Notes: generated by a model not told the origin, from the sequence alone. DNA of 64,000 bases from Symbiodinium natans (GCA_905221605.1 CAJNDS010002690.1:588531-652530), one strand, 5' to 3'; positions 49,638-60,040 are shown, counted from the first letter of the stretch. Numbers and translations are program-made.

Positions 49638-51217
49638 TGTCCATCCTACTGCCACGTCCTGCCCGGCGAAGCCCAACAAACCCAAAACCCTGTAAACCCT
49701 CAACTACCCGAAAACGGCAGTCGAAGGCCATTGTTTGTTTTTTCTTGCTTTGGAGAGCCAGGGGTTTTTGGACCTGAACCCCAAAGTCCCTGGCATGGAC
49801 GCGGTGCATCCGGTTTTTAGGGTTCGGCATGCCCGAAACTTATGCCCCTTAACCTAGATGGGTGATTTGTGGCAACATACCCCAGATGTTTCTATTGAAG
49901 GAAGGGTACGCCCATGGGCCATGTTGAACATTGCTTAGATTCTTATAGAGACATCCTAAACCCTAAACCCTACCTGGGACTCTATTAGGGTTTAGGGTTT
50001 AGGGACTCTATTCACCTACAGTTTAGTCGTAACTACCCTGAGTTCGTAGGTATGAGGCATAAAACTGTAGGTAAGAGGGTCCCAGGTAAACCTCATCTTG
50101 GTAGCCCAGTGGTACCCTTTTTCCTTTTTTGGGTTCTGGGTTCCCTTATCAAGTAACCAACCAAAAAAAGGGTGCCCTTATTATGATCTGGTTTCTGGGT
50201 TTCTGGGTTTAGGGTTTAGGGTTTAGGGTTTAGGGTTTAGGGTTTAGGGTTTAGGGTTTAGGGTTTATAAGTCATGAAGACCGGCGCCAGGCTTTCGCGC
50301 TGAATGTGTGGACCTTGCATCTCGTGGACTTGCTTTGGAGACGCTGCGTCCGCAAGATGGGTTTAGGGTTTAGGGTTTAGGGTTTAGGGTTTAGGGTTTA
50401 GAGGGTTTGGGGCCCAGCCATCCCCCATCACCCAGAAAATCGAAATTGGGGTTTCTTAAAGTAGGAGGTTTAGGGTTTAGGGTTTCGGGTTCAGGGTTTA
50501 GGGTTTATACGATAGTAGGGGGTACCTTAATGGGGTCCTTATGATCGCCGCATTCTACCATCTGGGAGTTCTATTTAAGGGGATCCCCTAGTTTCGTAAA
50601 CCCCCAAATAACATATAGGGGTCGGAGAAAAACTACGAATAGTATTCCCTCAGGATCCCTACAGACTTATATTACAGTAGTCCCCCCAAAACCATAGTCG
50701 AATTCTGAAGGCCCCTATATTCTACCAAGCAAGGGGTTTACAGTTTAGGGCTCAGGGTGTTTGAGGGGGTTGAGGCTCAGGGTTCGGGGTGCTTTGGGAT
50801 CCCAATTCAGGAATATGCCTTAATTCAGAGTAAGGGTCCCTACGCAGTGTAAGGTCCCATTTTCTGCATCTAAGGCGTATTGGCCATGTTGGGTTGTAGG
50901 GTTTAGAGTCCAAACCCTGAACCCTAAACCCTGGAATCCTGGGAAGATAAGACGCCTAAGCGCGTAAGTGCAAGGGAGAAGACATAGGATGCCTCTACTA
51001 CACTACTTAGAGTTCGTGGTACTGTTTCTTTAGCCAATTAGAACTGTACTCACCACCCACTTACAAGCCCGTGAAGTGCCCTAATATGATCATAAGTACA
51101 GTTATAAGTACACTTATAATTGGTTAATAAGTACCATGAACCTCCAAGTACACCCATGAGCTCTGCCCTTCCTCCACCGACGCCGGCCCAAATCAGGAAT
51201 GGATGTCTCTGCCTTGA
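49638..51217 (+). CDS. Six-exon 3' part of a gene; unrecognised
   Basis: Exons 49638-49691 (SYCHVLPGEAQQT), 49762-49812 (FLDLNPKVPGMDA), 50291-50360 (FALNVWTLHLVDLLW), 50436-50450, 50947-50963 (DKTPKR) and 51161-51217 (STDAGPNQEWMSL) total 264 bases, in frame to TGA 51215-51217. Signals: CTTGCTTTGGAGAGCCAG| at 49761, CCT|GTAAAC at 49692, CGC|GTAAGT at 50964. Two exons are only 15 and 17 bases, so they could be wrong. Introns carry D, E, L and B elements plus telomere tracts. Confidence 0.45.
49971..50089 (+). mobile_element. Family D element with telomere patch inside an 11-bp direct repeat
   Basis: TACCTGGGACTCTATT, then AGGGTTTAGGGTTTA, then GGGACTCTATT again, then the rest of the element to GGTCCCAGGTA. 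Removing the patch and one copy of GGGACTCTATT restores the sequence pattern of the 9,661 and 23,312 copies. Confidence 0.85.
50096..50200 (+). mobile_element. Family E element, right end lost in a telomere tract
   Basis: CTTGGTAGCCCAGTGGTACC to GATCTGGTTTCTGGGTTTC, then TTTAGGG. Confidence 0.7.
50505..50745. mobile_element. Family L candidate
   Basis: ACGATAGTAGGGGGTACC on the left and CCTATATTCTACCAAGC on the right, with GGGGATCCCC and AATAGTATTCC palindromes. The ends pair only in part. Confidence 0.35.
51003..51150 (+). mobile_element. Family B element, intact
   Basis: TACTTAGAGTTCGTGGTACT to AGTACCATGAACCTCCAAGTA; last intron of the 49.6-51.2 kb gene. Confidence 0.8.
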
Positions 51218-51489
51218 GGCGCCGCCGGAGGAGTTGCTTACTGTTGGCTAGTAGCGGGGGGCTGGGGCGGGGGGCGGGGGAGGGGGGCGGGGGAGGGGGG
51301 CGGGGGGCGGGGGCGGGGGCGGGGGGGTCGGAAACTCTATAAACTCTATCCTGAACCCGAAACTCTAGACCAAAAGAAGCCCCCCCAAGATTCCCAGTAC
51401 AGTATTTCTTGCATTTTTTATAGGGTTTAGGGTTCAGGGTCTGCAAGTTGCAAAGCCCCGAAGCCCGAACATCGGAGTGAAGAACCCAG

Positions 51490-51697
51490 GCGAATTCTGG
51501 GTTCCAGCAGCCTCGGAATGAACATTTGCTTCGCGTTTAGGGTTTAGGGTTTTGGGTTTAAGTTTAGGGTTTAGGCTTTTTCTGTTGCTAGTAGGGCTCT
51601 AAATGGAACCGAACCTACCAAAATCTGTACAATCATTCAGCACCATGATCGTTTGATAGTTTTGCTGCCAGGAGTCTTGCAAATGCAAGAGCCTTGA
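51490..51697 (+). CDS. Two exons, 3' end of a gene; unrecognised
   Basis: Exon 51490-51534 (SGFQQPRNEHLLR) follows GAAGAACCCAG| and ends CGC|GTTTAGGG. Exon 51641-51697 (HHDRLIVLLPGVLQ) follows TGTACAATCATTCAG| and ends TGA 51695-51697. 102 bases, in phase. Confidence 0.45.
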
Positions 51698-52208
51698 GAT
51701 TGTGTACTTCGATTGCTTGACAGGGTGTCCGCGTATGAATTGGAGATTTGGTCTGCTTCTTGATGACGCTAACCCTATAACCTATAGACCCTAAAACCTA
51801 GAACCTATAAACCCTAAACCCTAAAAACCCTATGAACTCTGTGAACCCTAAACCCTAGAACCCATAAACCCTAAACCCTATCCCCCTAAAGCTTAATCCT
51901 GCAACCCAAAGAGATGGCCTGGCCCTAAACCCTAAACCCTAAACCCTAAACCCTAAACCCTAAACCCTAAACTCTAAACCCTATTGCGGGGTTTGGCTGT
52001 TGCGAAGTAGGTCGTCACGCCTATCTGCCAGCGAGGCCCGGAAGGGTTGCTGTTGCTGCTTGCTTAGGGTCAGGGTTGAGGTTTAGGGCTTAGGGGTTTA
52101 GGGTTTAGGGCTTAGGGTTTAGGGTTTGGGGTTTGGGGCTTGGGGCTTGGGGATTGGGGTTCGGGGTATTACCCGAGGAACACGGCCCCGAGAGTGGGTC
52201 CAGAACCC

Positions 52209-52505
52209 ATGAATTTACAGATCCCAATAAAGGTGCAGGGAGTGTGGTGCGGCCGGAATGAGGGATTTGGGGCTTCTTTAGGTGTTGTGGGCTATTGCCT
52301 GACAGAGTTGAAGGCGGTTCAAGGTTTAGGGTTTAGGGTTTGGGTCAAAGAGCGTTTGAGGTAAGTTTAGGGCTCTTTAGTTGTCAGGGTCTAGAGGCGT
52401 TTCAGGGTTAGTAGACCATTGGCTCTAGGAATCTGCCCTAATGCGCCACGCGGGCGTGACACGTTACGGAGTGGGTTGAGGTTCTGGCTAAGATTCAAAA
52501 GTTAA
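52209..52505 (+). CDS. Complete two-exon gene, 63 residues; unrecognised
   Basis: Exons 52209-52323 (MNLQIPIKVQGVW, then GASLGVVGYCLTEL) and 52429-52505 (CPNAPRGRDTLRS) total 192 bases with TAA 52503-52505. The donor is CAAG|GTTTAGGG and the acceptor CATTGGCTCTAG|. The 105-bp intron begins as telomere repeat. The C-terminus is basic and aromatic (LRFWLRFK). The reading frame is open upstream of the ATG, so the start may lie further left. Confidence 0.48.
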
Positions 52506-52633
52506 AAGGCCTGATCCCTACACCCTGAACTCTTAGGCCACCCATAAACCTATCCGAAAAGCTGAACCGTCCGAAGCCTGGTTACGCATTGCGGGCGCCC
52601 TAAGCCCTACTGTAAACCCTAAACCATCCCAGC

Positions 52634-52727
52634 TGCCCAAAGGCTCCTATGTAGTACCTTTTTGCTGTAGCATACTAGAATACCCTATAGCCAACCCAAA
52701 AAGGAACTACATTGGAGCCTTCAGGTA
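52634..52727 (+). mobile_element. Family G element
   Basis: TGCCCAAAGGCTCCTATGTAG to ACTACATTGGAGCCTTCAGG. Confidence 0.85.
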
Positions 52728-52791
52728 AACCCTTAACCCAGCTGCCAGTAGGCCCCAAAGCTGAGCATGATTCCACTTTCTTGCCTCGCAG

Positions 52792-53091
52792 CTTTGGCAC
52801 GCGATGGCCTGGGACGTGTTGGCCTGGGACGAGGTACGGGGACTTTCGCACTCGTCGAAGGAACCCTAAACCCTACACCCTAAACCCTAAACCCGGCTGA
52901 TGGAGTGCTTGTAGGATACTCGCAAGGTAGCCCCCGTACTATACCAACGAATGATCATATCAGCCATAAAATTCACACCCATGTGTGGTTCCATGAACCC
53001 TAAACCCTAAACCCTAAACCCTAAACCCTAAACCCCAAAAACTTGGTTTGAGCACAAGGCAACTCGAGAGATGGCGAGTTGGATGTCTTAA
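52792..53091 (+). CDS. Three small exons, 3' end of a gene
   Basis: Exon 52792-52833 (LWHAMAWDVLAWDE) lies between TTTCTTGCCTCGCAG| and GAG|GTACGG, both near ideal. Then 52914-52925 (DTRK, or reading on to SAIKFTPMCG), then 53053-53091 (HKATREMASW) to TAA 53089-53091. All are phase 0. The 12-base middle exon is doubtful. Confidence 0.42.
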
Positions 53092-53129
53092 TCGCATCCT
53101 CGCCGTACACTAGGTAACTCCATGTAAAG

Positions 53130-53240
53130 GCCTCAACCCTACAACCCTAAAAACCCTACAACCCTAAAAGCCCTAAAAACCCTACAACCCTAAAAGCCCT
53201 AAAAACCCTACAACCCTAAAAGCCCTAAAAACCCGAAAAA
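53130..53240 (-). repeat. 26-bp higher-order telomere-like repeat
   Basis: CCCTACAACCCTAAAAG plus CCCTAAAAA, about four copies. Confidence 0.85.
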
Positions 53241-53262
53241 CCCGAAAACCTTAATCTTTCAG

Positions 53263-53797
53263 GGACTGACGGCTTTGCAGGGTCATCCCAGACTTGGAGG
53301 GTTCTTAAGGGAGGGGGGGTTCAAGAGGAGGGGATGTAACACAAGGTTCCCGAATAGCTCCCTAATTAAGGCTCCCTAAGCTTCCCTAAGGTTCCCTGGG
53401 CACCTACACATAGGAACCCCCTTTCATGGGCCCGAATATGGTCCCTTTCCTCCTTTAAAGGGTTCTGATGTATGGGCTCTTCGGTTGTATAGGGTATGTC
53501 AGGGAATGCCCTTTTCAGGGCCCATAATAAGGGACCATGTAACTACCCTAAGACCCTTAAGAAACCCTGAACCCTGACCCTAAACCCTAAACCCTAAACG
53601 CTAAACCCTAAACCCTAAACCCTAAACCCTAAACCCTAAACCCTAAACCCTAAACCCTAAACCCTAAACCCTAAACCCTAAACCCTAAACCCTAAACCCT
53701 AAACCCTAGCATACCATGCCCTACACCCCCCTTGCGTCTCAGGTGCTGCTCTGGGGGCTCGTTTGGTCGAAGCCTCGGGATTCAGTGCTTTGCCTAG
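53263..53797 (+). CDS. Two exons, 3' end of a gene; unrecognised
   Basis: Exon 53263-53300 (LTALQGHPRLG) follows ACCTTAATCTTTCAG|; exon 53743-53797 (CCSGGSFGRSLG) follows CCCCCTTGCGTCTCAG| and ends TAG 53795-53797. In phase. In another frame the second exon runs on to GTTTAGGG at 53,820. An I element (53,428-53,555) and a long CCCTAAA tract fill the intron. Confidence 0.42.
53428..53555 (-). mobile_element. Family I element
   Basis: ATGGGCCCGAATATGGTCCC to AAGGGACCATGTAACTACC. Confidence 0.7.
53577..53708 (-). repeat. CCCTAAA tract
   Basis: About 130 bp, almost pure. Confidence 0.97.
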
Positions 53798-54096
53798 CTG
53801 TCCGAAGCCTAAACCGCCTAGGGTTTAGGGTTGAGGCTTAACCCTTTGGTGTTTGGGGTTTATGGTTTGGGGCTGGCAGCCTTCGAGAACCTGCGGCGCC
53901 TGATCTTTTCCGCACACACATGTAGACACGACCTTTGCTTCACCTCAATTTTTTTTTGGGGGGGAGGGGGGGTGCATATAGGGCTTATAGTGCTTTATGG
54001 CGGTTTATAGGGCTTATACGTAAGGGTTAGTAGTGGATTACAGCGGCTTATTCTTGGGCCAAGCAACCTTCAATCATCTTAACGTATATAGCGTGA

Positions 54097-54489
54097 TGCC
54101 CACTAGCATTCCCAAGCAACACCCCGGCGACCGCTGCTCTCGGCACCATTCACGACACGGTGAACACGATGCCAGGGTGGTCCGGTACACCTCTGTTCCG
54201 TGAAGACGCTTCCGAAAATTTTAAGGTTACCGGTCTCCATATTGCAGGCGCTCCCAAAGGCATTGACTCGAATATCGAGGTAGCCGCTCCAATGATTGCT
54301 CGGCTTTGGTCCGATCAGTATGGGTTGGAGAAAGATTTTCTCAACTGCCCGCTCAGCTCGCCTGGCAACCTCTTCTTTGACGAAGATAGGTGGGTCGAGC
54401 CAATTGAGTTTGGCGAAGAAAAGTCAACCAACGCCAAAGTGAGAGAGGTCGAAATGGAAGAGCCCAAAGCCTCTCGCCCCCTGCCCTAA
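54097..54489 (+). pseudogene. Chymotrypsin-like serine protease fragment, RNA-virus-like
   Basis: Open from 54097, after an in-frame TGA, to 54489. It reads like the second half of a chymotrypsin-fold protease: the nucleophile motif GWSG sits in TMPGWSGTPLF, and VTGLHIAG follows, as in sobemo-like virus polyproteins, a group that includes dinoflagellate RNA viruses. Nothing upstream supplies the His and Asp of the triad. After the protease comes an acidic stretch (IEFGEEKSTN). The frame is closed by TAA formed where the CCCTAAA tract begins (CTGCCC|TAA). No polymerase or capsid is nearby. It is either an endogenous viral fragment or an exon of a cellular protease; a possible donor AAA|GTGAGA lies at 54,441. 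Described only; the broken ends are left as found. Confidence 0.5.
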
Positions 54490-54599
54490 ACCCTAAACCC
54501 TAAACCCTAAACCCTGTTCCAGTAGGACACAGTGCAACTCCCAGTATCTCACACTACGCCCTCAGCCTTTGGTTGGCTTTGGCTAGTCTACCCGCAAGC

Positions 54600-54785
54600 C
54601 CTAAACCCTAAACCCTAAACCCTAAACCCTAAACCCTAAACCCTAAACCCTAAACCCTAAACCCTAAACCCTAAACCTAAACCCTAAACCCTAAACCCTA
54701 AACCTAAACCCTAAACCCTAAACCCTAAACCCTAGACCCTAGACCCTAAACCCTAAACCCTAAACCCCAAACCCGAACCCTAAAC
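54600..54785 (-). repeat. CCCTAAA tract
   Basis: About 185 bp with a few six-base slips, ending before the exon-like island 54,803-54,866 (after GAGCCCCACAG|). Confidence 0.95.
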
Positions 54786-54998
54786 ATTCGAGCCCCACAG
54801 CCATCGAGGTCCCTTCTGCTGCTCCCCGTCCCTGCAAGCCGGGTGCGGATGCCCATGCCTGCTGAGAAGGGTTTGGGGTTTAGGGTTGGGTTTAGGGTTT
54901 AGGGTTTAGGGTTTAGGGTTTGGGGTTTAGGGGTTTAGGTGTATAGGGGTTTAGGGTTCAGGGTTTAGGGTTTAGGGCCTTTCGGATACCTGGTTCAG

Positions 54999-55066
54999 GG
55001 TTGAATTTTGCTCACATGGTGGAGCCTTCGCCGTCTGCATCCCGACCATGAGCCTTTCCAGAAACT
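54999..55066 (+). CDS. Exon-like island
   Basis: After GATACCTGGTTCAG|, reads VEFCSHGGAFAVCIP before a CCCTAAA tract. The phase to its neighbours is not established. Confidence 0.35.
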
Positions 55067-55392
55067 GCCCTAACCCTAAACCCTAAACCCTAAACCCTAA
55101 ACCCTAAACCCTAAACCCTAAACCCTAAACCCTAAAGCGGAACCCTCATCCTAAACCCCAAACCTGAACCCTAAACTCGAAACCCTCAACCCTAAGCCCT
55201 ACACCGCAAACCCTACACACCCCATGCGCTATTGGTTACACCTCAAACCCAGAATCCTTAAGCCCCAAACCCTCAAGCCCTAAACCTAAACCCCAAACCT
55301 CAGGCCCCAAAACCCTTAGGCCCTAAATCCCAAGCACTACGGTCGACTCCATGAACTTAAAAAGGTTTAAGGTTTAGGGTTTGGGGTTTAGG

Positions 55393-55715
55393 ATTTATCT
55401 CTTCCAGCTGGAGCGAGCACCGCAGCTGGGGCGAGCATCGTCGCAGCCGCAGCTGGGGCCAGGATCGCAGCTGGAGCTGGGACGAGGACGCTGACCGTTG
55501 GGCTGCTGAATCCGGCGAAGATCTCATGCCATCCGATGCGCCTGGGATGCTACTTTTGCACGCTGTTGGGACATTTTGTGCTGTATACGTGTGTAGACTT
55601 GGATACCCTTAAGGAGATCATCCCGAATCTGCACCTGGGCACGGAAGCTGATGCTGACTCTTCAGCAGATCAGCACGCGCTGCTCGTGTGCTTGGCAACC
55701 AACCGGACCGGAAGG
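55393..55715 (+). CDS. Coding block with Ser/Trp/Arg repeats and an acidic helix; unrecognised
   Basis: 55,393-55,540 reads RSWGEHRRSRSWGQ with a short internal repeat. 55,597-55,715 reads DTLKEIIPNLHLGTE and DQHALLVCLATNRTG, follows TATACGTGTGTAG| and ends AGG|GTTTAGGG. The two blocks are in different frames, so an intron or frameshift separates them. Confidence 0.42.
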
Positions 55716-56052
55716 GTTTAGGGTTTATTGGGTGTTGGGTTTATCAAGGGATTAAGACTCGCCGCCCTCACTCCTGAGAATCAAAAGGGTTAGGGGCTCT
55801 GCGGTTCAGATGTTCGAGTTCAGGGCTTAAGTTACAGGGTTTAGGGCTGAGGGTTTAGAGCTTTTGGAATGAAGGGTGGTTTGGGTTCGAGGGCTTTGGG
55901 CTTTAGGGTTCTAGTGGCTTCAGGCTTCGGGCCGAAACCCTCAACCCTCAACCCGAAACCTAAGCCCTAAACCCTAAACCCTAGACCCTAAACCTTAAAC
56001 CCCCAAACCCTAAACGCCCTAAACCCTAAACCCTATAAACACCTATCATCAG

Positions 56053-56135
56053 CCCCCGACGGCCAGGTCTTCCTCGGAGATCACTCTCTTGAACAGGTCC
56101 TGGTGGGCAGTTGCGTTCGGGCCCTGTCCAGCCAG
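56053..56135 (+). CDS. Internal exon with textbook borders; unrecognised
   Basis: ACACCTATCATCAG| to CAG|GTTTAG; reads PDGQVFLGDHSLEQVL. A CCCTAAA tract precedes and a TTTAGGG tract follows. Confidence 0.5.
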
Positions 56136-56388
56136 GTTTAGCGTGTAGGGTTTAGGGTTTAGGGTTTAGGGTTTAGGGTTTAGGGTTTAGGGTTTGAGAG
56201 TTGAGGGTTCAGGGGGGTGTGGGTTTCGGGAAGGTAGGTTATAGGGCTCTGGGTTGTCTAGGGCACTAAACCCCAAACCCCAAACCCCAAACCCCAAACC
56301 CTAAACCCTAAACCCTAACCCCGAACACTTATCAGCCTAACATCCAAACTCCCAAGACCTGGCTAAGGGTTCTGGTTCATCCGCTTCT

Positions 56389-56668
56389 CTACGATTTGCT
56401 CAAGAACCCCAAGAGAATAAAACAATGATAATCCCTATACTGCCCTTTATCAGGAAGAATATGTTGTTTTTTTTGTTGGGCTTCTAAAGCAAAGAAACAA
56501 TAATCCCTATAATGCCCTTGTCAGGAAGAATATGTTTTGTTTATTGTTTATGTTTTTTTGTTTGTATTTTTGTGGGGAGCTCCTCAAACCCTAAACCCTA
56601 AACCCTGAACCCTAAACCCTAAACCCTAAACCCTAAACCCTAAAACAGGTTTCTTAAGCAATTCGTAG
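56389..56668 (+). mobile_element. Family A element with internal duplication and telomere patch
   Basis: CTACGATTTGCTCAAGAACC; the core ATAATCCCTATA..GGAAGAATATG occurs twice (56,427 and 56,489). A CCCTAAA patch (56,586-56,644) precedes the right end TTCTTAAGCAATTCGTAG, which abuts exon 56669. Confidence 0.75.
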
Positions 56669-57122
56669 TTCTTCCCAAGGTCGGTGCTTTGATGACTTCC
56701 TGCGCCTGGATGATTGCCACGCGGCTTTAGTTTAGGCTTCCACCTTTTTTTCGGGTTTAGGGTTTAGGGTTTAGGGTGTCAGGGTTGAGGGCCTACAGTG
56801 TGTTGTTTGGGGTAGGCCGGAGTGGTTCCCCTACTGCCTGAGTTTCTTGCCAAGATGTCTGGAGGGCGGCCGGGCAGGTGAAATTCTTCGGGGGGTAATT
56901 ACGTGATGGACCACAACGAGTTGTTCTTGCAGCCCGAGAACCAGTTGGCCCAGGTTCAGGCCAAGAACACGTGAAACTGAGTCTCCTGCAAAGGGCTGGA
57001 GACGCGTGCCGCGGCCCTGGCAACAAGTCCTCAGCCATCAGCGTCACCAAGCTCATCTCAGATGCCACAGATGTGCAGCAGAAGAGACTGCAGCAGGAGC
57101 AGGAGGTCAAGCAGGAGGATGA
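56669..57122 (+). CDS. Three-exon 3' part of a gene; unrecognised
   Basis: Exons 56669-56729 (CFDDFLRLDDCHAAL), 56843-56877 (FLAKMSGGRPG) and 56933-57122 join in frame to TGA 57120-57122. Signals: TTA|GTTTAGG at 56730, CAG|GTGAAA at 56878, GAGTTGTTCTTGCAG| at 56932. The last exon is open for 62 codons in this phase, with Arg/His/Gln-rich content. Two other frames are partly open. Confidence 0.42.
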
Positions 57123-57394
57123 TCGTCCAGGCCATTGGTGACACGTGTTTTTTTTGTCGGGCTGTACCTGTTGTAGAAGCATGGCCAGCAATTGCTTGCT
57201 GCTAGCTCCTGTGGAGAGTTTAGGATGAAGTGCTCATTGCAAATTTTGTGCCGGAAGACATGGTTACCTAAGCACCCTGAACCCGAATTCCCTGCCACCA
57301 ACCAAGTCTGATACTACTGATGGTGGTCTCTTAAAAGCAAATTCCGAGTCGTAGGTTTAGGCCTCAGGCCCGTACCTTGTCAACAGGCTTCCAC

Positions 57395-57462
57395 CTCCCT
57401 CTCCCTCCCTCCCCTCCCTCCCTCCCTCCCGTCCCTCCCTCCCTCCCCTCCCTCCCCCTCTT
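57395..57462. repeat. CCCT microsatellite
   Basis: CCCTCCCTCC runs. Confidence 0.9.
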
Positions 57463-57583
57463 AAACCCTGCACCAAAAACCCGAAAACCCAAACCCTATA
57501 TAAACACTAAACCCATCCTAAAGGCTCTTGTTTAGGTTTAGGATCCCTAAGGTAAAGCCCCCCCTCCCCCCCTCACCCGCAAG

Positions 57584-58273
57584 GCCCGCACCTTGCAAAA
57601 ACGCTACAACCACCGTTTGGGCGAGAGCTTGCCCCTTTGGCCCGAGATGCTCTGGGATTTAGGGTTTATAGGGTTTAGGGTTTCGGGTTTGGGGTTTCGG
57701 GTCTAGGGTTTAGGGTTTGGGGTTTAGGGTTTCGGGTTAGGGTTTAGGGTTTCGGGTTTCGGGTTTCGGTTGGATTCTGCAGAAGCCCTACTCACTCAAC
57801 TACCCATCATGAATCTCCAAGTGGGTCTTCGTGGCCGAGTTCGAGAGGGATCCCCAACCAGCACTTGAAGGGTTTAGGGTTTGGGGTTTAGGGTTTAGGG
57901 TTTAGGGCACGCAGGGCATATGAGGGGAATATATGCGCACATAAGGGGTCCCCCTTTTAAGGGCCCCGTACTCGGGGACCATGTAACTACCCTAAGACAT
58001 GGAGGGGTTCCAAGACAAGGGTAGAGGGGTTTAGGGTTTAAGGTTTGTGGTTTAGGGTTTAGGGTCTTGAGTCTAAGGAGGAACTTGCGGCGCAGTCTTC
58101 CAAACCCTAAAATTGATGGGTTTGGGGTTTTGAATGGCTTCGGGCTTTACAGAACCAAGCTTCCGTTTATGGTTTGTGCTGTTTGTGGAGAGGTTTTGCA
58201 GAAGGATTTGGGGCTTCGTTTCGTTGCCCAACCCCAAAACGGAAATGCCACGACTCCCAATTGGAGGTTCATG
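57584..58273 (+). CDS. Four-exon gene segment; unrecognised
   Basis: Exons 57584-57663 (ARTLQKRYNHRLGES), 57783-57871 (HSTTHHESPSGSSW), 58078-58119 (GTCGAVFQTLKL) and from 58153, after GGCTTCGGGCTTTACAG|. The first three join in phase. The fourth is open in all three frames; one gives CAVCGEVLQKDLG with a CxxC pair, but another fits the incoming phase. It runs into element B, whose left arm offers ATG|GTACTT at 58,274. Confidence 0.42.
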
Positions 58274-58396
58274 GTACTTCTTAACCAATCATAACTGTAC
58301 TTACAACCCACTTGTATATAAGCCCCTTAAGTGCCCTAATGTGGTTATAAGTAGAGTTCTAAGTACAGTTATAATCGATTATTAAGTACCATGAAG
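58260..58396 (+). mobile_element. Family B element with partial second copy
   Basis: TTGGAGGTTCATGGTACTTC to TTAAGTACCATGAAG, followed to about 58,480 by a repeated inner part (TATAACTGTACTTTTAACCC). Confidence 0.75.
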
Positions 58397-59061
58397 TATA
58401 ACTGTACTTTTAACCCAGTTAGAAGCCCCTTAAGTGCCCTAATATGGTTGAGTTCTAAGTACAGTTATGATTGGTTAATATCCTAAACCCTAAACCCTAA
58501 ACCCTAAACTGGCCCGAAACCCTAAACCCTAATCCAAGTAAGCCCTAGGCCCGAAACCCTAAACCGCAAACTCGAGGCCGAGCTTTGGGGGTTTGGGTTC
58601 TCGGAACTTAAGGGATATGGGTTTAGGGTTTAGGGTTTAGGGTTTAGGGTTTAGGGTTTAGGGTTTTCAGAGGGGTGCCTTATTCGCAGTCCCCACTTTT
58701 ATGCCCCTAAAACATACCCTCATGTCGTCCCTATGTACCTCAGCAGCCCCTACAACACCCCTAAGGTCCCTGATAAGGGTCCCTCTAAACCCTAAACCCT
58801 AAACCCTAAACCCTAAACCCTAAACCCTAAACCCTAAGCCCTAAACCCCCTACATTACCCCTAAGGTCCCTGAGAAGGGTCCCTCCTTTAGTCCCTTCAT
58901 GGGCTGCGAGGCTGGTCTTCCAGGGCAAGTCGCTGCTTTGCCCGCGGCTGAGTGGTGGGTAGTTTGGGTTTGGGGTTGATAGGTTTTAGGGTTTAGGGTT
59001 TGAAATTTAGGGTTTAGGGTTTAGGGTTTGGGGTTTAGGGTTTGGGGTTGATAGGGTTTGC

Positions 59062-59186
59062 TAGGACCCGGAGTAGGCCCTTATTTCATTTTTTTTCATG
59101 GTTGGGGTTCCCTTGTAATCCCCTCAAAACCCCCAAAAAAACACCTTTTTTCTCCTAGGTTACTCCTAACTCTACTCCTAACTCTA
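59062..59186 (+). mobile_element. Family F element, diverged
   Basis: CTAGGACCCGGAGTAGGCCC to CTCCTAGGTTACTCC with TAACTCTACTCC duplicated. Confidence 0.7.
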
Positions 59187-59251
59187 GTGTAGGTTTAGGG
59201 TTTAGGATGTAGGGTCCGGGTGAAGGGGTTTTGAATCTTTTTGCTGTTGAG

Positions 59252-59314
59252 GAAGGAGCCTTGATCTCCAGGTGCATGAGCACCCTTCCCTTCGATGCAA
59301 TAGCCCAATATGCG
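59252..59314 (+). CDS. Internal exon, unrecognised
   Basis: TTTTTGCTGTTGAG| to GCG|GTTTAGGG; 21 codons reading CMSTLPFDAIAQYA. A truncated E element follows. Confidence 0.45.
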
Positions 59315-59824
59315 GTTTAGGGTTTAGGGTTTGGGGTTTAGGGTTTAGGGAATAAGCCCTGAAACTTTCAGCTCCGAACAAATCCTTGGTAGCCCAGGGG
59401 GACACTTTGGCCCTCTTGGGGTTCTAGGCTCCCTTGTAAAAGCTGGGTTGTTTAGGGTTTAGGGTTCAGGGTTCAGGGTTTAGGGTTTAGGGTTTAGGGT
59501 TTAGGGTTTAGGGTTTAGGGTTGAGGGAATTCAGCCCCAGGCTTGAAATCCTAAACCCAGCCCCAAACTCCATTTCCCCCAATCCTAGACCCTAAAGCCC
59601 TCAAGCGTGTTGCACCCATCCTAAATCTGAGTTGCGCTTCTGGCAGTCTGTTGGATTTAGGGTTGAGAGTTGAGAGTTTAGGGTTTTAGGGTTTAACTCT
59701 AGACTTTGGTTTAGAGCTCTAAACCCCAAACCCTAAACCCTAAACCTAAACCCTAAACGCTAAACCCTAAACCCTAAACCCTAAGCCTTGGAGTTTCAGG
59801 TTTCGAGTGCGGTTTTACTTCCAG

Positions 59825-59933
59825 CGTGTGGGGTGTTTGCAGGAGGACTGCGAAGAAGCTTCAACCCTCGACCCTAAACTTTATGCGTTCCCAAGCAAAG
59901 AGCCGAAAGCCCCAAGCCCTAAAGCGTCAAACC
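59825..59933 (+). CDS. Exon with strong borders, unrecognised
   Basis: GGTTTTACTTCCAG| to C|GTAAGC; reads CLQEDCEEASTLD and LYAFPSKEPKAPS. Without splicing it would end at the telomere TAA 9 bp on. Confidence 0.45.
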
Positions 59934-59962
59934 GTAAGCCCTAAACCCTAAACCTCTCTTGC

Positions 59963-59994
<32 letters not shown>

Positions 59995-60040
59995 TGTGTT
60001 TTTCTTCATTTTTGTATTTATTTAAACCTTAGTGTCTTAG

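Noticed and set aside
58073-58288. Minus-strand 71-residue frame
   Set aside because: Antisense of a better-supported + exon and a B element.
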